Below, piece by piece: positions 8,631 through 17,512 of a DNA stretch of 45,306 nt. The notes under the pieces were generated by a model. It saw only the letters and a program-made list of their open reading frames with translations, did no database searches and was not told where the DNA came from. A program made the position numbers and the translations under genes. How positions within the stretch are numbered: the stretch's first letter is position 1; every line of letters begins with the position of its first letter. Location: assembly GCA_003446655.1 (NCBI GenBank), contig DMCZ01000243.1, positions 1 to 45,306 of the forward strand. Reading direction: 5' to 3'. Source of the stretch: Thauera sp. (lineage in GTDB: Bacteria; Pseudomonadota; Gammaproteobacteria; Burkholderiales; Rhodocyclaceae).

Positions 8631-9637
8631 TGGTCGCCTCCCGCGGCTTCACGGTGGCCGAATACCCGCGGCTGGGTCTTCATGTCGAGCAGCGGTACGC
8701 AGATGTTCATCAGCAGCACGCCGAAGGCGATACCGTCGGGGTAGGCGCCGAAGTTGCGGATCAGCCACACGATGAGGCCGACGCCGGCGGCGAACAGCAG
8801 CTTGCCGCGCGGGGTGGTGGCGCCCGAGACCGGGTCGGTGACGATGAAGAAGGCGGCGAGCATGGCCCCGCCGCTGGCGAGGTGGAACAGGGGTGAGGCG
8901 AACTGTGCCGGGTCGATCAGCCAGAACACGCCTGCGGTGCCGCCGAGCGCGACGATGAAGGCGACCGGCATGTGCCAGGTGATGATGCCGGTAGCGAGCA
9001 GGAACAGCCCGCCAAGCGCGTAGCCCACGGCCACCCACTCCCACCCCTGGCTGCCGAAGACGCCGAACGCCGGGCCGGCGCTGACCGATTCGACCGTGGC
9101 GCCAGCGGTTCGCAGGCCGGTGCGCAGCGCGTCGAGCGCGGTCGCGCCGGTGACGGCGTCCAGTTCGCGCGCACCGCCAAGGATCAGCTGGAGCTGGGCG
9201 TCGAAGCCGCCGGCGAGCGCCGGCCACTGCGACATCAGCGCCGGGAAGGCGACGATCATCGTGCAGTAGGCCACCATCGCAGGGTTGAAAGGGTTCTGGC
9301 CGAGACCGCCGTAGAGTTGCTTGACCGCCAGGATGGCGACCAGCACGGCGCTGACCGTCAGCCACCAGGGCACGATGGCCGGCAGGCTGAGCGCTACCAG
9401 CCAGGCGGTGAGCACCGCTGAAAGATCGCCGACGGCCAGCCCGATCGGGCGCCTGCGCAGCCACATCGCGAGCGCTTCGGCGAGCACCGCGGTGAGGCTG
9501 GCGATCAGCAGGTTGACAAGGATGGCGGGGCCGGCCTGCCAGGCGTAGGCGGCGATGCCGGGTAGCAGCGCAATAAGCACCAGGCCCATTGTGCGCTGCA
9601 CGCTGACCGGCTTGCGGACGTAGGGGGAGTGGATCAT
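8627..9637 (-). CDS. rnfD: Rnf complex FMN-binding membrane subunit RnfD
   Basis: A 336-residue multi-helix membrane subunit. The flavinylation motif SGATTP lies at about 271-276, with T274 the expected FMN-linked threonine. It starts seven bases after the rnfC stop and overlaps rnfG by four bases. Confidence 0.95.
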   Translation of the reverse strand: MIHSPYVRKPVSVQRTMGLVLIALLPGIAAYAWQAGPAILVNLLIASLTAVLAEALAMWLRRRPIGLAVGDLSAVLTAWLVALSLPAIVPWWLTVSAVLVAILAVKQLYGGLGQNPFNPAMVAYCTMIVAFPALMSQWPALAGGFDAQLQLILGGARELDAVTGATALDALRTGLRTAGATVESVSAGPAFGVFGSQGWEWVAVGYALGGLFLLATGIITWHMPVAFIVALGGTAGVFWLIDPAQFASPLFHLASGGAMLAAFFIVTDPVSGATTPRGKLLFAAGVGLIVWLIRNFGAYPDGIAFGVLLMNICVPLLDMKTQPRVFGHREAAGGDQ

Positions 9638-9644
9638 GGAGGGC

Positions 9645-11387
9645 TCAGGAGCGGGTCTCGGCGTCGGGGGCAGCGCTGGCCGCGGCGGCGTCGGTCCCCG
9701 CGGCGGGCGCGTCCGCAGTCGGGCCCGCGACCGAAGGCGCGTCTGTGGTCGCGGCCGTCGCCGCGAGCACCTTGCGCCGGGCTTCGATGTCGGCGATCTC
9801 GGCCTGCGTCTGCGGGCTCAGGTTCTCGGTGTTCTGGGGCTGGACCTCGGCCTTCTGGGCCTTCGCGCGCGCCAGGGCCGCGGCGATCAGCGCCTTCTTC
9901 GGGTCGTCGGTGGCCTCGCCGGCCGGCGTCTCCGCTGTGCTCGTCTCGGCAAGCTTTGCGCGTGTCTCGGCGGCCTTGGCGGCAAGCTTCGCAGCCTTCT
10001 CGGCCTTCTCGCGCTCCTGGCGGAAGTTGCGGAACTCGAAGCGTTCGCGCGCCTGGTCGGCCGCCGCCTTGTCGCGCTCGCGGGCCCAGATCTCGCTCTT
10101 CGAGAAGCGGAAGTAGTCCACCAGCGGGATGTGCGCCGGGCAAACGTAGCTGCAGCAGCCGCACTCGATGCAGTCGAAGAGGTGGTATTCCTGCGCCTTG
10201 CCGAAGTTCCTCGAGCGGCTGAACCAGTACAGCTCGAAGGGCTGAAGCTCGGCCGGGCAGGCCTTGGCGCACTCGGTGCAGCGGATGCAGGGCTGCTCGG
10301 GCGGCGCGGGCGGGAACAGCTTTGGGGAGGCCGAGATCAGGCAGTTGCTGCCCTTGACGATGGGTACGTCGAGCCGCGGCAGCGCGAAACCCATCATCGG
10401 ACCGCCCAGGATGGTGCGGTCGGTGTCGGGGCGCGGGCGGGCGAGCGGGAGCAGGTCCTGGATCGGGGTGCCGATCAGTACCTCCCAGTTGCCGGCGTTG
10501 TCGACGTTGCCGGTGAGGGTGACGATGCGGCTGATCAGCGGCTCGCCATGCGCGAATGCGCGATACACCGCATGTGCGGTACCGACGTTGAAGCACTGCA
10601 CGCCGTAGTCGCCGCCGAGCTTGCCGTACGCGATCTCGATGCCGGTAAGCACGCGGATGAGCTGCTTTTCGCCGCCGGCGGGGTAGAGCGCGGGCACCGC
10701 CACCACGCTGACACCATGTCCGGAGGCGGCGACCGCTTCCTTCATCGCTGCGATCGCCTCGGGCTTGTTGTCCTCGATGCCGATCACCAGTTCGCGCGCG
10801 CCGATGAGCTCGCGCAGGATGGTCGCGCCTGCCAGGATGTCGGCGGCGCGCTCGCGCATCAGGCGGTCGTCGCAGGTAATCCAGGGCTCGCATTCGGCCC
10901 CGTTCAGGATCAGGGTCTCCACGCCGGCGCCCTTGCCGAGCTTGACGTGGCTGGGGAAGGTGGCACCACCCAGGCCGACGATGCCGCAGTCGCGCAGCCA
11001 GGCGAGGGACTCCTCGCGGCTGGCGGCGTGGTAATCGAAGGGGGCGTGCTCGATCCAGCGCTCCTCGCCATCGGGCTCGATGACCACGCACTCGGTGTCG
11101 AGCCCCGAGGGGTGGGCCATCGGATGGCGGGCGATATCGACCACCGTGCCCGAGGTGGGCGCGTGCACGGCGGTGCCCAGAAAACCCTCGGGTTCACCGA
11201 TGCGTTCGCCCTTGAGCACCTTCTGGCCGACCTCGACGAGACAGTTTGCGGTGGCGCGTGCGCTCTGGCGCAGGGGTACGACCAGCCGCTCGGGCAATGG
11301 CGCGCGCTGGATGGCCGGACCCGCCGACTCGTTCTTGTGGGCGTCGGGCTTGATGCCGCCGTGGAACTTGAACAGACGCCCGATCAT
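9645..11387 (-). CDS. rnfC: Rnf complex iron-sulfur/NADH-side subunit RnfC
   Basis: A 580-residue peripheral subunit with the NADH/FMN-binding region (GGATFPSHVK and NGAECEPWIT motifs, about 125-170) and two 4Fe-4S ferredoxin motifs: C367, C370, C373, C377 and C406, C409, C412, C416. The last 125 residues form a Lys/Glu/Ala-rich, probably coiled tail that varies among RnfC proteins. The start at 11387 is chosen because MIGRLFKFHGG is the normal RnfC N-terminus and its ATGA overlaps the rnfB stop; a longer in-frame form to 11468 lies inside rnfB. Confidence 0.95.
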   Translation of the reverse strand: MIGRLFKFHGGIKPDAHKNESAGPAIQRAPLPERLVVPLRQSARATANCLVEVGQKVLKGERIGEPEGFLGTAVHAPTSGTVVDIARHPMAHPSGLDTECVVIEPDGEERWIEHAPFDYHAASREESLAWLRDCGIVGLGGATFPSHVKLGKGAGVETLILNGAECEPWITCDDRLMRERAADILAGATILRELIGARELVIGIEDNKPEAIAAMKEAVAASGHGVSVVAVPALYPAGGEKQLIRVLTGIEIAYGKLGGDYGVQCFNVGTAHAVYRAFAHGEPLISRIVTLTGNVDNAGNWEVLIGTPIQDLLPLARPRPDTDRTILGGPMMGFALPRLDVPIVKGSNCLISASPKLFPPAPPEQPCIRCTECAKACPAELQPFELYWFSRSRNFGKAQEYHLFDCIECGCCSYVCPAHIPLVDYFRFSKSEIWARERDKAAADQARERFEFRNFRQEREKAEKAAKLAAKAAETRAKLAETSTAETPAGEATDDPKKALIAAALARAKAQKAEVQPQNTENLSPQTQAEIADIEARRKVLAATAATTDAPSVAGPTADAPAAGTDAAAASAAPDAETRS

Positions 11388-11935
11388 GCTGCCTTCCTGA
11401 TCTCGACCACCGGGTACTTCCATTTCCAGGTCTGCACCGTCTCGGCCACCGGAACCATGCTGATGCAATCAACGGGGCAGGGTGCCACGCACAGCTCGCA
11501 GCCGGTGCACAACGGCTCGACCACGGTGTGCATCTGCTTGGCGGCACCGACGATCGCATCGACCGGGCAGGCCTGGATGCAAAGCGTGCAACCGATGCAG
11601 GTCTGTTCGTCGATGACTGCGACCGACTTCGGCTTTTCGACACCGTGCTCTTCGGACAGCGGCTTGAACTCGCGCCCGAGCAGGTCGGCGAGCTTGCGAA
11701 TGCCTTCCTCGCCGCCCGGCGGGCACTGGTTGATCTCGGCCTCGCCGTTGGCGATGGCCTCGGCGTAGGGCTTGCAGCCGGGAAAGCCGCACTGGCCGCA
11801 CTGGGTCTGCGGCAGGATGGCGTCGATCTTCTCGACCAGCGGGTCGCCTTCGACCTTGAAGCGGATCGCAGCGTAGCCGAGCGTGAGGCCGAGCACGACG
11901 GCGATGCCAGTCATCACGAGGATTGCAGTGAGCAT
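11384..11935 (-). CDS. rnfB: Rnf complex ferredoxin-like subunit RnfB
   Basis: A 183-residue subunit with an N-terminal membrane anchor (about 3-24), a cysteine motif CGQCGFPGC for one 4Fe-4S cluster, and two further 4Fe-4S motifs (CIGCTLCIQACP and CTGCELCVAPCP). It is thought to receive electrons from or give them to soluble ferredoxin. Thirteen bases separate it from rnfA; it overlaps rnfC by four bases. Confidence 0.96.
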   Translation of the reverse strand: MLTAILVMTGIAVVLGLTLGYAAIRFKVEGDPLVEKIDAILPQTQCGQCGFPGCKPYAEAIANGEAEINQCPPGGEEGIRKLADLLGREFKPLSEEHGVEKPKSVAVIDEQTCIGCTLCIQACPVDAIVGAAKQMHTVVEPLCTGCELCVAPCPVDCISMVPVAETVQTWKWKYPVVEIRKAA

Positions 11936-11948
11936 GCTGGCGGCGGCC

Positions 11949-12533
11949 TCAGTGGAAGCGGTCGAGACCGGCGAAACCCATGAAGGCCAGGCTCATGAAG
12001 CCGGCAGTGATCATGGCGATCGCGGTGCCCTTGAAGGGCAGCGGCACGTCGGCACCGTCCAGCCGTTCACGGATGCCGGCGAACAGCACCAGCGCCAGCG
12101 TGAAGCCGACCGAGGAGCCGAAACCGAACAGCAGCGACTCGAGCAGGTTGTGCTTCATGCCGACGTTGAGCAGCGGCACGCCGAGCACCGCGCAGTTGGT
12201 GGTGATCAGCGGCAGGTAGATGCCCAGCACCTGGTGCAGCAGCGGGCTGGTCTTCTGGATGATGAGTTCGGTGAGCTGGACGATCGCCGCGATGACGACG
12301 ATGAAGGAGAGCGTGCGCAGATAGGCCAGATCGAGCGGCTGCAGCAGGTAGTGGTCGATCAGGTAGCTGGTGCCGGAGCCGACGGTGAGCACGAAGGTTG
12401 TCGCCGCACCCATGCCGATCGCGGTCTCGAGCTTCTTCGACACACCCATGAACGGACACAGTCCGAGGATGCGGACGAGAACGACGTTGTTCACCAGGAC
12501 GGCGCCGATGACGACGAAGATGTAGCTGGTCAT
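11949..12533 (-). CDS. rnfA: Rnf complex membrane subunit RnfA
   Basis: A 194-residue six-helix membrane subunit, homologous to RnfE and NqrE, with the motif NNVVLVRILGLCPFMGVS near the N-terminus and TTNCAVLG in the middle. First gene of the operon rnfABCDGE-nth. A sigma-70-like promoter with a 22-base leader precedes it (see 12562-12617). The subunit order with no rnfH matches the E. coli rsx arrangement. Confidence 0.96.
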   Translation of the reverse strand: MTSYIFVVIGAVLVNNVVLVRILGLCPFMGVSKKLETAIGMGAATTFVLTVGSGTSYLIDHYLLQPLDLAYLRTLSFIVVIAAIVQLTELIIQKTSPLLHQVLGIYLPLITTNCAVLGVPLLNVGMKHNLLESLLFGFGSSVGFTLALVLFAGIRERLDGADVPLPFKGTAIAMITAGFMSLAFMGFAGLDRFH

Positions 12534-12561
12534 GATCCGCGCGCGGAAAGGAATGAGCGGG

Positions 12562-12617
12562 ATTATCCCCCGCCGTCATTGGGCGCTCAACCCTGACGTG
12601 CTGATAGGTTTATCAGC
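12562..12617 (-). promoter_or_regulatory. rnfA promoter with upstream palindrome
   Basis: Reading the minus strand, TTGAGC (12585-12590) and GATAAT (12562-12567) are spaced by 17 bases, placing transcription start near 12555. Just upstream of the -35 lies GCTGATA-AACC-TATCAGC (12600-12617), a perfect seven-base inverted repeat centred near -53. It resembles an FNR/DNR site, but the TGAT half sites are six bases apart instead of four, so the regulator is unknown. Confidence 0.55.
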
Positions 12618-12666
12618 GCATCTGGTGCATTGCACAAGTGCGACTGGCAGCGTGCGCCGGACGGGC

Positions 12667-13215
12667 TCATCGCCACTCGGGTGGCGGTGGTGCGAGGCTC
12701 GCGGTGTGCACGCTCCATTGCCCGCTGCGCCGGTCCTCGAAAAAGTGACGAAGGCTGATCGCGATCGAGCGAAACGCGATCTGCTCCCACGGGATCTCGT
12801 CCTCGGTGAACAAGGCCACGTCGAGCGACTCCTCGCCCGCCCGGAAATCCAGGTCAAGCAGGCGGGCACGGTAGATGATGTGCACCTGGCTGATGTGGGG
12901 CACGTCGATCAGCGTGTAGAGCTCGCCGACCTCGATGCGCGCGCAGGCTTCCTCGAGCGTCTCGCGCGCGGCAGCCTGGGCGGTGGTCTCGTCGTTCTCC
13001 ATGAAGCCCGCCGGCAGCGTCCACATGCCGTGGCGGGGTTCGATGGCGCGCCGGCAGAGCAGGATCTTGTCCTCCCACACCGGCAGGGCGCCGACGACGA
13101 CCTTGGGGTTCTGGTAATGGATGGTGCCGCAGTGTTCGCACACGTGGCGAGGCAGCGTGTCACCGGGCGGGATGCGGAAGGCGACGCGGGCGCCGCAGCT
13201 CGAGCAGTATTTCAT
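12667..13215 (-). CDS. Nudix hydrolase with N-terminal zinc ribbon
   Basis: A 182-residue protein. The N-terminus has a zinc ribbon with CSSC (C4, C7) and CEHC (C26, C29). The Nudix box runs from GFMEND through RETLEEACA; the usual glycine after the EE pair is a cysteine here, and in this zinc-ribbon subfamily that position is often not glycine. The family hydrolyses nucleoside diphosphates linked to another group; substrate is not predictable. It is divergent from the GGDEF gene. Confidence 0.85.
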   Translation of the reverse strand: MKYCSSCGARVAFRIPPGDTLPRHVCEHCGTIHYQNPKVVVGALPVWEDKILLCRRAIEPRHGMWTLPAGFMENDETTAQAAARETLEEACARIEVGELYTLIDVPHISQVHIIYRARLLDLDFRAGEESLDVALFTEDEIPWEQIAFRSIAISLRHFFEDRRSGQWSVHTASLAPPPPEWR

Positions 13216-13279
13216 GATGACCGGCGTGAGGTTTTCGGCGATTCTATCCGGCTTTCGCTTGCGTGCCCGGGGGCGAGGC

Positions 13280-13306
13280 TAAAGAATCCCGATCGTGTGC
13301 CGTGGA
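13280..13306 (+). promoter_or_regulatory. Sigma-28 (FliA)-like promoter of the HDOD-GGDEF gene
   Basis: TAAAGAAT (13280-13287), eleven bases, then GCCGTGGA (13299-13306). The flagellar sigma-28 consensus is TAAAGTTT-N11-GCCGATAA, so 6 of 8 and 5 of 8 positions match with exact spacing. The start codon is 54 bases downstream. Confidence 0.55.
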
Positions 13307-13359
13307 CGGGCGACGGGTCTGCGCGTGCGTGAAAGTCACGAGACGAAAATGGGGAAGGA

Positions 13360-15303
13360 ATGCCGAAGCCGATCGACATGAAGCGCTACCAGCAGCTGAA
13401 GGCGGCCGGCGACTTGCCGTCTCCGCGCGGTGTCGCGCTCGCGATCATTCGCCTGACCCAGGCCAGCGATGTCTCGCTTGCCGAGATCGGGCGCGTGATC
13501 AAGGGCGATCCCGCCTTCGTCGGGCGCCTCATCAAGGCGGCAAATGGGCTGGTGGCCGAAAACCGGCGCGCAGTGGTCTCGGTGCAGGAAGCGCTGATGG
13601 TGCTCGGTCTGCCGGCGGTGCGCACGCTTGCGCTGGGTTTTTCCCTGCTGTCGGCATATCGCAAGGGCGCATGCGCGGGCTTCGATTACCAGCGCTTCTG
13701 GTCATCTTCGCTGCTGATGGCGCTGTCGATGCAGGCGCTCGCCCAGCGCGTGCGCGTGGTCCCGGCGGACGAGGCGTTCAGTCTCGGGCTGCTCGCGCGG
13801 GTCGGCGAGCTGGCGCTGGCGACGCTGTATCCGGATGCTTTCTCGCGCCTGCTCGGCGAGCTTCAGCGTAATCCCCAGCAACAGCAGGTCGTGCTCGAGG
13901 ATCAGGCTTTTGCGATGAATCATCGAGAGCTCGGCGCGGCGATGCTGGTCGACTGGGGGGTGCCCGATGCCCTGGTGCAGCCGGTGCGTTTCCATGAGCA
14001 GCCCGAGCTCTCGGGCTATGCCGAAGACTCCCGCGGCGCCGGGCTGGTGCAGTGCCTGGTGCTCGCGCGCGCGATCGCGCAGTTGTGCCTCGCGCCGGAC
14101 AGCGAGCACGCGCGGCTGATGCCGCCGATGCTGCGCCTGTCCAGCCGGCTTGGCCTCAGCCGGGGCGAGTTTGTCGCGCTGTGCGAGCGCGTCGGACGCG
14201 ACTGGGGCGAGTGGGGCAAGCTGTTGCAGATCCGTACCGAGAATGCGCCCAGCTTCGGTGATCTCTCGGCCAGGGCGGCCGACGAGCGGGCCGTCGATCG
14301 CACCGCGGTCGAGGCGGTGGCTGCGGACGGGGCGCCTGCGGCGCTGCGTGCACTGCTGCTGACGCGGCAGGCCTCCGACCGAAGCGTGCTGCGTGCTGCA
14401 CTCGAGGCCGAGGACGTCACCGTGGTCGAGGCTGGTGCAACCAGCCCCGAAGCCGCCCTGGAGGTCGCCATCGACCTGCAGCCGCAGCTTCTGCTGGTGG
14501 AGTGGGCGGCGGGCGGCGAGCAGCTGACGCGCGCACTGCGCGAGATACGGCTCGGGCGGGGGATCTACGTCATCGCGCTGGTCCCCAGCGAGGATGATGC
14601 CCAGTTGCAGGTGGTGGCGACGGCGGGTGCGGACGACTTCATCGCCCAGCCGGTACGCCGTGCCGCGCTGACCTTGCGGCTGCGTGCCTGCCTGCGCATG
14701 CTCACGCTCCAGGGCGAGCTCGAGCGCGAGCGCGACGAACTGCGCAACTTCGCTGCCGAGTTGTCGATTGCCAACCGCCGCCTGCACGAGGCCGCGCTCA
14801 CCGATGCGCTGACGGGCCTGCCCAACCGGCGCCAGGCGATGGAGTCGATGCAGATGGAGTGGGCGGCGTCGGTGCGGCATCACCGTCCTTTTGCGATGAT
14901 CATGGTCGACCTGGATGGGTTCAAGACGATCAACGATACCCATGGCCACGACGTCGGCGACATCGCGCTGCGCCACGCGGCCGAGGCCCTGCGCCTTGCG
15001 GTGCGTGCGCAGGATCTGGTCTGTCGCACCGGCGGCGACGAGTTCATCGTGCTCTGCCCCGACACCGACCAGACTGCCGCGCGCGTGGTGGCCGAGCGTC
15101 TGCGCGCGGCGGTCGAGGCGCAGCCGGTGGAGACGGGTGGGCCGCGGATCTTCCTCACCGCCAGTGTCGGCGTCTGCTTGCGCACGCCTGAGGTGGCGGA
15201 CGTCGAGGCGCTCATGAAGGGGGCCGACGACGCGCTTTACCTCGCCAAGCAGCGCGGGCGCAACCGGGTGGTCGTGCTGCAGGATGAGGGGGCCGGCTCC
15301 TGA
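13360..15303 (+). CDS. HDOD / pseudo-receiver / GGDEF signalling protein (probable diguanylate cyclase)
   Basis: A 647-residue soluble protein in three parts. An HDOD domain (about 20-215) is followed by a receiver-like domain (about 335-450) and a GGDEF domain (about 480-640). The GGDEF motif is intact at 558-562, with RXXD (RAQD) five residues before it forming an inhibitory c-di-GMP I-site, so it is likely an active, product-inhibited diguanylate cyclase. The receiver-like domain lacks the N-terminal acidic pair and has glutamate (E381 in LLLVEW) where the phosphorylated aspartate should be, so it is probably not phosphorylated. GGAAGG precedes the ATG. Its position before flhDC and a sigma-28-like promoter link it to the motility programme. 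Confidence 0.9.
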   Translation: MPKPIDMKRYQQLKAAGDLPSPRGVALAIIRLTQASDVSLAEIGRVIKGDPAFVGRLIKAANGLVAENRRAVVSVQEALMVLGLPAVRTLALGFSLLSAYRKGACAGFDYQRFWSSSLLMALSMQALAQRVRVVPADEAFSLGLLARVGELALATLYPDAFSRLLGELQRNPQQQQVVLEDQAFAMNHRELGAAMLVDWGVPDALVQPVRFHEQPELSGYAEDSRGAGLVQCLVLARAIAQLCLAPDSEHARLMPPMLRLSSRLGLSRGEFVALCERVGRDWGEWGKLLQIRTENAPSFGDLSARAADERAVDRTAVEAVAADGAPAALRALLLTRQASDRSVLRAALEAEDVTVVEAGATSPEAALEVAIDLQPQLLLVEWAAGGEQLTRALREIRLGRGIYVIALVPSEDDAQLQVVATAGADDFIAQPVRRAALTLRLRACLRMLTLQGELERERDELRNFAAELSIANRRLHEAALTDALTGLPNRRQAMESMQMEWAASVRHHRPFAMIMVDLDGFKTINDTHGHDVGDIALRHAAEALRLAVRAQDLVCRTGGDEFIVLCPDTDQTAARVVAERLRAAVEAQPVETGGPRIFLTASVGVCLRTPEVADVEALMKGADDALYLAKQRGRNRVVVLQDEGAGS

Positions 15304-15453
15304 AGGGTCTGCTGGGGGCTTTCGCAGACTGATGTTGCCGCGGGGCCACAGTCCGTGTGTGCGGATAGGGGCCAAGCGTGACTTTGTAACTTGATGCTGC
15401 TGAGAAACTACTTTAAGTTGAAAGCCGTTTGTCCCTGATCGGGATTGGAAACC

Positions 15454-15771
15454 ATGGATCGACCCGACTTCCAGGCCGAAATCCGCGAACTGAACCTCGC
15501 CTACCTGATGCTCGCCCAGCAGATGCTGCGCAGCGACCGGGATACGGCGTTGTTCCGTCTCGGCATCGGCGACGAGCTGGCCGACGTGATCCAATCCATG
15601 TCCGCGGCCAAGCTGGTGCGCATGGCGGGCAGTCAGATGCTGGTGCCGTGCTTTCGCTTCGACGATGCGCAGCTCGCCCGGCTGATGGCCGGGGAGGGGC
15701 GTGATGCTGCCAGCGCTGGCCTGCATGCTGCGATCCTTGCAGCGGGCAAGGCTGCAGGCGAGACGGCCTGA
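15454..15771 (+). CDS. flhD: Flagellar master regulator subunit FlhD
   Basis: A 105-residue subunit of the FlhD4C2 activator that switches on early flagellar genes. The sequence has the FlhD core (EIRELNLAYLMLAQQML, then FRLG and a helical end). The ATG at 15454 is taken as start; an upstream in-frame TTG at 15445 is unlikely. The 150-base leader from 15304 is locally AT-rich (AACTTGATG and TTTAAGTTG around 15388-15420), which suits a class-1 promoter, but no clear -35/-10 pair stands out. It lies nine bases before flhC. Confidence 0.93.
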   Translation: MDRPDFQAEIRELNLAYLMLAQQMLRSDRDTALFRLGIGDELADVIQSMSAAKLVRMAGSQMLVPCFRFDDAQLARLMAGEGRDAASAGLHAAILAAGKAAGETA

Positions 15772-15780
15772 GGAAAGAAC

Positions 15781-16347
15781 ATGAAGAACAAGAGCGTGAT
15801 CGAGGAAGCGGACGACGTCCGCCGGGCGGTCGAGATGGTGCAGCTGGGCGCGCGCATGCAGATGCTCGAGGTCGAGACGCGCCTGAGCCGCGAGAAGCTG
15901 CTGAAGATCTACAAGGAAGTGCGCGGCGTCTCGCCCCCGAAGGGCATGCTGCCGTTCTCCACCGACTGGTTCATGACCTGGCAGCCCAACGTGCACTCCT
16001 CGCTGTTCATGGGGTTTCACCGCTTCTTTACCAGGCGTGCGGGTGTGAACGGGCTGGACGCGATCCTCAAGGCCTATCACCTTTATCTCGACCACATCGA
16101 GAGCGGCGCGATGGAGCCGGTGCTGAGCCTCACCCGGGCGTGGACCCTGGTGCGCTTCTTCGACGCCGACCTGCTCCAGCTCGCACCCTGCACCTGCTGC
16201 GGCGGGCAGTTCGTCGCTCACGCCCACGACCCGGTGCACGCCTACGTCTGCGGGCTGTGCAACATGCCTTCGCGCGCGGGTTCGTCGCGCAAGAAGGCCA
16301 CCACGCGGCGCGCGGTTTCGCGTACCCGCCAGCCTGCAACCGCCTGA
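15781..16347 (+). CDS. flhC: Flagellar master regulator subunit FlhC
   Basis: A 188-residue partner of FlhD that contacts DNA in the FlhDC complex. The zinc site cysteines are visible in the C-terminal half: C137, C139/C140, C157 and C160. GAGGAAAG precedes the ATG. A basic tail of about 25 residues follows the zinc module. The gene is followed by a hairpin (16386-16416). Confidence 0.95.
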   Translation: MKNKSVIEEADDVRRAVEMVQLGARMQMLEVETRLSREKLLKIYKEVRGVSPPKGMLPFSTDWFMTWQPNVHSSLFMGFHRFFTRRAGVNGLDAILKAYHLYLDHIESGAMEPVLSLTRAWTLVRFFDADLLQLAPCTCCGGQFVAHAHDPVHAYVCGLCNMPSRAGSSRKKATTRRAVSRTRQPATA

Positions 16348-16385
16348 GGCGCTGATGCGTCGCGGCGCCAGGCCGCGAACGACGA

Positions 16386-16416
16386 CATGGGCCGCACTGG
16401 TGACAGGCGGCCCTTG
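16386..16416 (+). terminator. Probable terminator after flhC
   Basis: GGGCCGC (16389-16395) and GCGGCCC (16407-16413) form a seven-base-pair stem with an 11-base loop, followed by TTGTGCTTT. The T-rich run is imperfect. Confidence 0.5.
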
Positions 16417-16495
16417 TGCTTTGCCGGGCCGCGGAAACTCCACGCTGGCCGGGTCGCCAGGCGTGCATTTCGCACATGCAGCGCATCCGAGGCGT

Positions 16496-16522
16496 TCAAG
16501 TTCTCCTTACCGTTGTCGTTAG
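16496..16522 (+). promoter_or_regulatory. Sigma-28 (FliA)-like promoter of motAB
   Basis: TCAAGTTC (16496-16503), eleven bases, GTCGTTAG (16515-16522), with 6 of 8 and 5 of 8 matches to TAAAGTTT-N11-GCCGATAA at exact spacing. motA starts 60 bases downstream. Confidence 0.5.
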
Positions 16523-16581
16523 ATCGGACAGATGCCGAGTCGTCCACCCGGACGCTGCGGCCGATTCCTGTGGAGTGAGCA

Positions 16582-17436
16582 GTGTTCCTGATCATTGGCT
16601 ACGTCATCATCCTTCTCGCCTCGCTCGGCACCTACGCCGTACACGGCAGCCTGGCGGCGCTGTGGGTGCCGATGGAGTACCTGGCGATCGTCGGCCTGAT
16701 GATCGGCGGCTTCGTCGCCAGCAACGGCCCCAAGGCGCTCAAGGGCACGCTCGGCTCGCTGTCGCTGGCGGTGAAGGGCTCGAAGTACAACAAGGCGCTC
16801 TATGTCGACCTGCTCGCGCTGCTGTTCGAGATCCTCGCCAAGGTGCGCAAGGAAGGCCTGATGTCGATCGAGAACGACATCGAGAACCCCGACTCCAGCC
16901 CGATCTTCTCCAAGTATCCGAACGTGGCCGCCGACCACCACGCGGTCGAGTTCCTAACCGACTACCTGCGCATGATGGTGGGCGGCAACCTCAACGCCTT
17001 CGAGATCGAGAACCTGATGGACATGGAGATCGAGACCCACCACCAGGAGGCGCATCAGGCGCCGCACGTGGTCTCGAAAGTGGCTGACGCGGTACCGGCC
17101 TTCGGTATCGTGGTGGCGGTGATGGGCGTGGTGAACGTGATGGGCTCGGTCGGCCAGCCGCCGGCGGTGCTCGGCAAGATGATCGGTGGCGCGCTGGTCG
17201 GCACCTTCCTCGGCATCCTGGTCTCCTACGGCTTCGTCGCACCGATCGCCAGCCAGCTCGAACAGAAGGTGGAGGAGAGCGGCAAGATCTACCAGGTCAT
17301 CAAGGTCGTGCTGCTGGCGAGCATGAACGGCTACGCGCCGCAGGTCGCGGTGGAGTTCGGCCGCAAGGTGCTTTACTCGACCGACCGCCCGGGCTTCTCC
17401 GAGCTCGAGCAGGAAATCAAGAACCGCAAGGGCTGA
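16582..17436 (+). CDS. motA: Flagellar motor stator protein MotA
   Basis: A 284-residue membrane protein with four helices and a large cytoplasmic loop (about 60-165), forming with MotB the proton-driven stator. The final helices carry the PAFGIVVAVMG and LGILVSYGFVAPIA segments typical of MotA. The start is a GTG with GGAG seven bases upstream. MotB follows 76 bases later. Confidence 0.95.
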   Translation: MFLIIGYVIILLASLGTYAVHGSLAALWVPMEYLAIVGLMIGGFVASNGPKALKGTLGSLSLAVKGSKYNKALYVDLLALLFEILAKVRKEGLMSIENDIENPDSSPIFSKYPNVAADHHAVEFLTDYLRMMVGGNLNAFEIENLMDMEIETHHQEAHQAPHVVSKVADAVPAFGIVVAVMGVVNVMGSVGQPPAVLGKMIGGALVGTFLGILVSYGFVAPIASQLEQKVEESGKIYQVIKVVLLASMNGYAPQVAVEFGRKVLYSTDRPGFSELEQEIKNRKG

Positions 17437-17512
17437 GCCGCATGACCGTCTCCAGCCTCGATCCACGCCGCGTCGCGCCTGAGCGCGGCGCCGGGCTGCC
17501 CGGGAGCGCGCG

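Noticed and set aside
12600..12617. Canonical FNR/DNR site
   Set aside because: FNR needs TTGAT-N4-ATCAA; here the TGAT half sites are six bases apart.
13702..16443. 913-codon open frame antisense to the GGDEF and flhDC genes
   Set aside because: It crosses three real genes and their intergenic gaps, has no recognisable domain and shows the same shadow composition.
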